From: Arenimonas sp.
Lineage (GTDB): Bacteria > Pseudomonadota > Gammaproteobacteria > Xanthomonadales > Xanthomonadaceae
Length of the DNA: 9,037 bases
Assembly (NCBI GenBank): GCA_003497545.1
Contig: DNNT01000152.1
Coordinates: 6,573 to 15,609, forward strand
Direction: 5' to 3'
The notes under the pieces were generated by a model, which worked only from the letters and a program-made list of their open reading frames with translations, searched no databases and was not told the origin of the DNA. Position numbers and translations under genes: made by a program. This document shows positions 8,328 to 9,037 of this stretch, one piece after another; positions within the stretch are counted from its first letter, which is position 1; each line of letters begins with the position of its first letter.

Positions 8328-8336
8328 CAAACCCCC

Positions 8337-8951
8337 ATGAACGCACTCAAGGCTTCCCTGCTCGCCACCGCCATTGCCCTGGGCTTTGGCGCCGCCACCG
8401 CCCAGGCCGAGGACACCCCCCGCACCGCCGGCCAGGCCATCGACGATGCCAGCATCACCGCCTCGGTGAAGGCCAAGCTGCTGGCCGACGACCGCACCAA
8501 GGGCTTCGACGTGAACGTGGACACCCGCAACGGCATCGTCACCCTCAAGGGCGGCGCCGATTCCCAGGCCGCCAAGCTCGCCGCCGGCCAGCTGGCCGGC
8601 CAGGCCGAAGGCGTGGTGCTGGTGAAGAACGAGCTCATCGTCGCCACGCCCGACACCGAGGCGCGCCAGGACGCCAATACCGCCACGCTCTCGGGCGAGG
8701 TGCGCGAGAAGATGGACGAGGCCGGCGACGGCATCGACGACGCCTGGATCACCAGCAAGGTGAAGACCCAGCTGCTGGCCGACGACCAGGTGAAGGGCAC
8801 GCAGATCAACGTGGACACGAAGGGCAACGTGGTCACGCTGACCGGCACCGCGCCCAGCGCCGAGGCCCGCGCCAAGGCCATCGAACTGGCGAAGGCCACC
8901 CGCGGCGTGCGCGGCGTGGTGGCGAGCGAACTGCGCGTGGCCATGGACTGA
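8337..8951 (+). CDS. Periplasmic protein with two BON domains (OsmY-like)
   Basis: The 204-residue product has a Sec signal peptide cleaved after A-Q-A (residues 22-24) and two BON domains at about 36-104 and 133-203. The domains are clearly duplicated copies: D-D-A-x-I-T-x-x-V-K-x-x-L-L-A-D-D occurs in both (starting near 36 and 134), and each has the second-half NVDT ... G-x-V-T-L-x-G strand motif. The 30-residue linker is charged. BON proteins such as OsmY and Kbp associate with membranes or other envelope components and are often induced by osmotic or stationary-phase stress. This protein is about the size of OsmY, but orthology is not proven, so no symbol is given. It has its own strong ribosome binding site and terminator, so it is probably a single-gene transcript. 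No clear sigma-70 promoter was found upstream, which may fit use of an alternative sigma factor. Confidence 0.95.
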   Translation: MNALKASLLATAIALGFGAATAQAEDTPRTAGQAIDDASITASVKAKLLADDRTKGFDVNVDTRNGIVTLKGGADSQAAKLAAGQLAGQAEGVVLVKNELIVATPDTEARQDANTATLSGEVREKMDEAGDGIDDAWITSKVKTQLLADDQVKGTQINVDTKGNVVTLTGTAPSAEARAKAIELAKATRGVRGVVASELRVAMD

Positions 8952-8988
8952 GGCCACGCGCGAAACTCCATGTCAGAGTGGACGGGAG

Positions 8989-9016
8989 CGGCCGGACCTT
9001 CGGGTCCGGCCGTTTT
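8989..9016 (+). terminator. Intrinsic terminator of the BON-domain gene
   Basis: The arms CGGCCGGACC (8989-8998) and GGTCCGGCCG (9003-9012) form a perfect 10-bp stem capped by TTCG, an exceptionally stable tetraloop, and are followed directly by TTTT. It starts 37 bases after the BON gene stop. The last 20 or so bases of the window hold nothing recognisable. Confidence 0.93.
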
Positions 9017-9037
9017 CGTTGGCGCGGGCGCGCGGCA

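Larger units (their letters stand above)
7920..8336. other. 417-bp divergent intergenic region between the receptor and BON genes
   Basis: No credible coding sequence is seen on either strand; the open frames crossing it are shadows lacking family motifs. From the candidate receptor promoter to the receptor ATG the leader would be about 185 nt, which is long. A short inverted repeat (AGACC 8051-8055, GGTCT 8064-8068) lies in that leader, but I recognise no known riboswitch class. No 19-bp Fur-box-like sequence was seen. The individual sites at 8112-8224 are listed separately. Confidence 0.7.

Noticed and set aside
7920..8336. Fur box or known riboswitch upstream of the receptor
   Set aside because: No GATAAT-type repeats and no recognisable cobalamin, TPP or SAM riboswitch core could be found by eye. 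A covariance search would be needed to exclude divergent forms.
8005..8346. Minus-strand frame in the intergenic region upstream of the receptor
   Set aside because: It would overlap the BON gene start and its ribosome binding site, and its Arg/Ser/Cys-rich composition matches no family.

Overview
The window is GC-rich and densely packed. It looks like a chromosomal stretch from a gammaproteobacterium of the Xanthomonadaceae/Lysobacteraceae type (Lysobacter, Luteimonas, Xanthomonas and relatives). This is inferred from the strong GC bias, the membrane-anchored cytochrome c5, a large TonB-dependent receptor and a UUCG-loop terminator. No single gene fixes the genus. I saw no insertion sequence, prophage, CRISPR array, tRNA or rRNA.

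Left block (1-2752, minus strand, read right to left): a membrane-anchored cytochrome c5 with a GTG start comes first, then a short gap holding a strong terminator-like hairpin. Next is an ExeM/NucH-type nuclease predicted to be a lipoprotein, and 16 bp further on a COG2945-type alpha/beta hydrolase that runs off the window edge. The cytochrome promoter has a consensus TATAAT box, a near-perfect 28-bp palindrome just upstream of it, and a perfect DnaA-box 9-mer just downstream of the expected transcription start.

Middle block (2916-5449, plus strand): two genes overlap by ATGA. The first encodes a MASE1-type polytopic membrane protein with a coiled coil and a NarL/DesK-like histidine kinase core that has lost its phospho-acceptor His and its ATP-binding boxes. 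The second encodes an unrecognised exported protein. Together they look like a co-translated membrane/periplasm unit and are the best candidate here for an undescribed system. A hairpin at 5450-5477 separates them from the convergent receptor gene.

Right block: a complete TonB-dependent outer-membrane receptor (minus strand) and a two-BON-domain OsmY-like periplasmic protein (plus strand) diverge from a 417-bp non-coding region. That region holds a candidate receptor promoter with a perfect TTGACA, a 21-bp-phased direct repeat touching it, a GGAAC-N7-GTTCC dyad, and a hairpin with an A-rich loop. The BON gene ends in a textbook intrinsic terminator.

Most products act in the envelope: inner-membrane cytochrome, lipoprotein nuclease, polytopic sensor-like protein, two exported periplasmic proteins and an outer-membrane receptor. 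No single pathway joins all of them.
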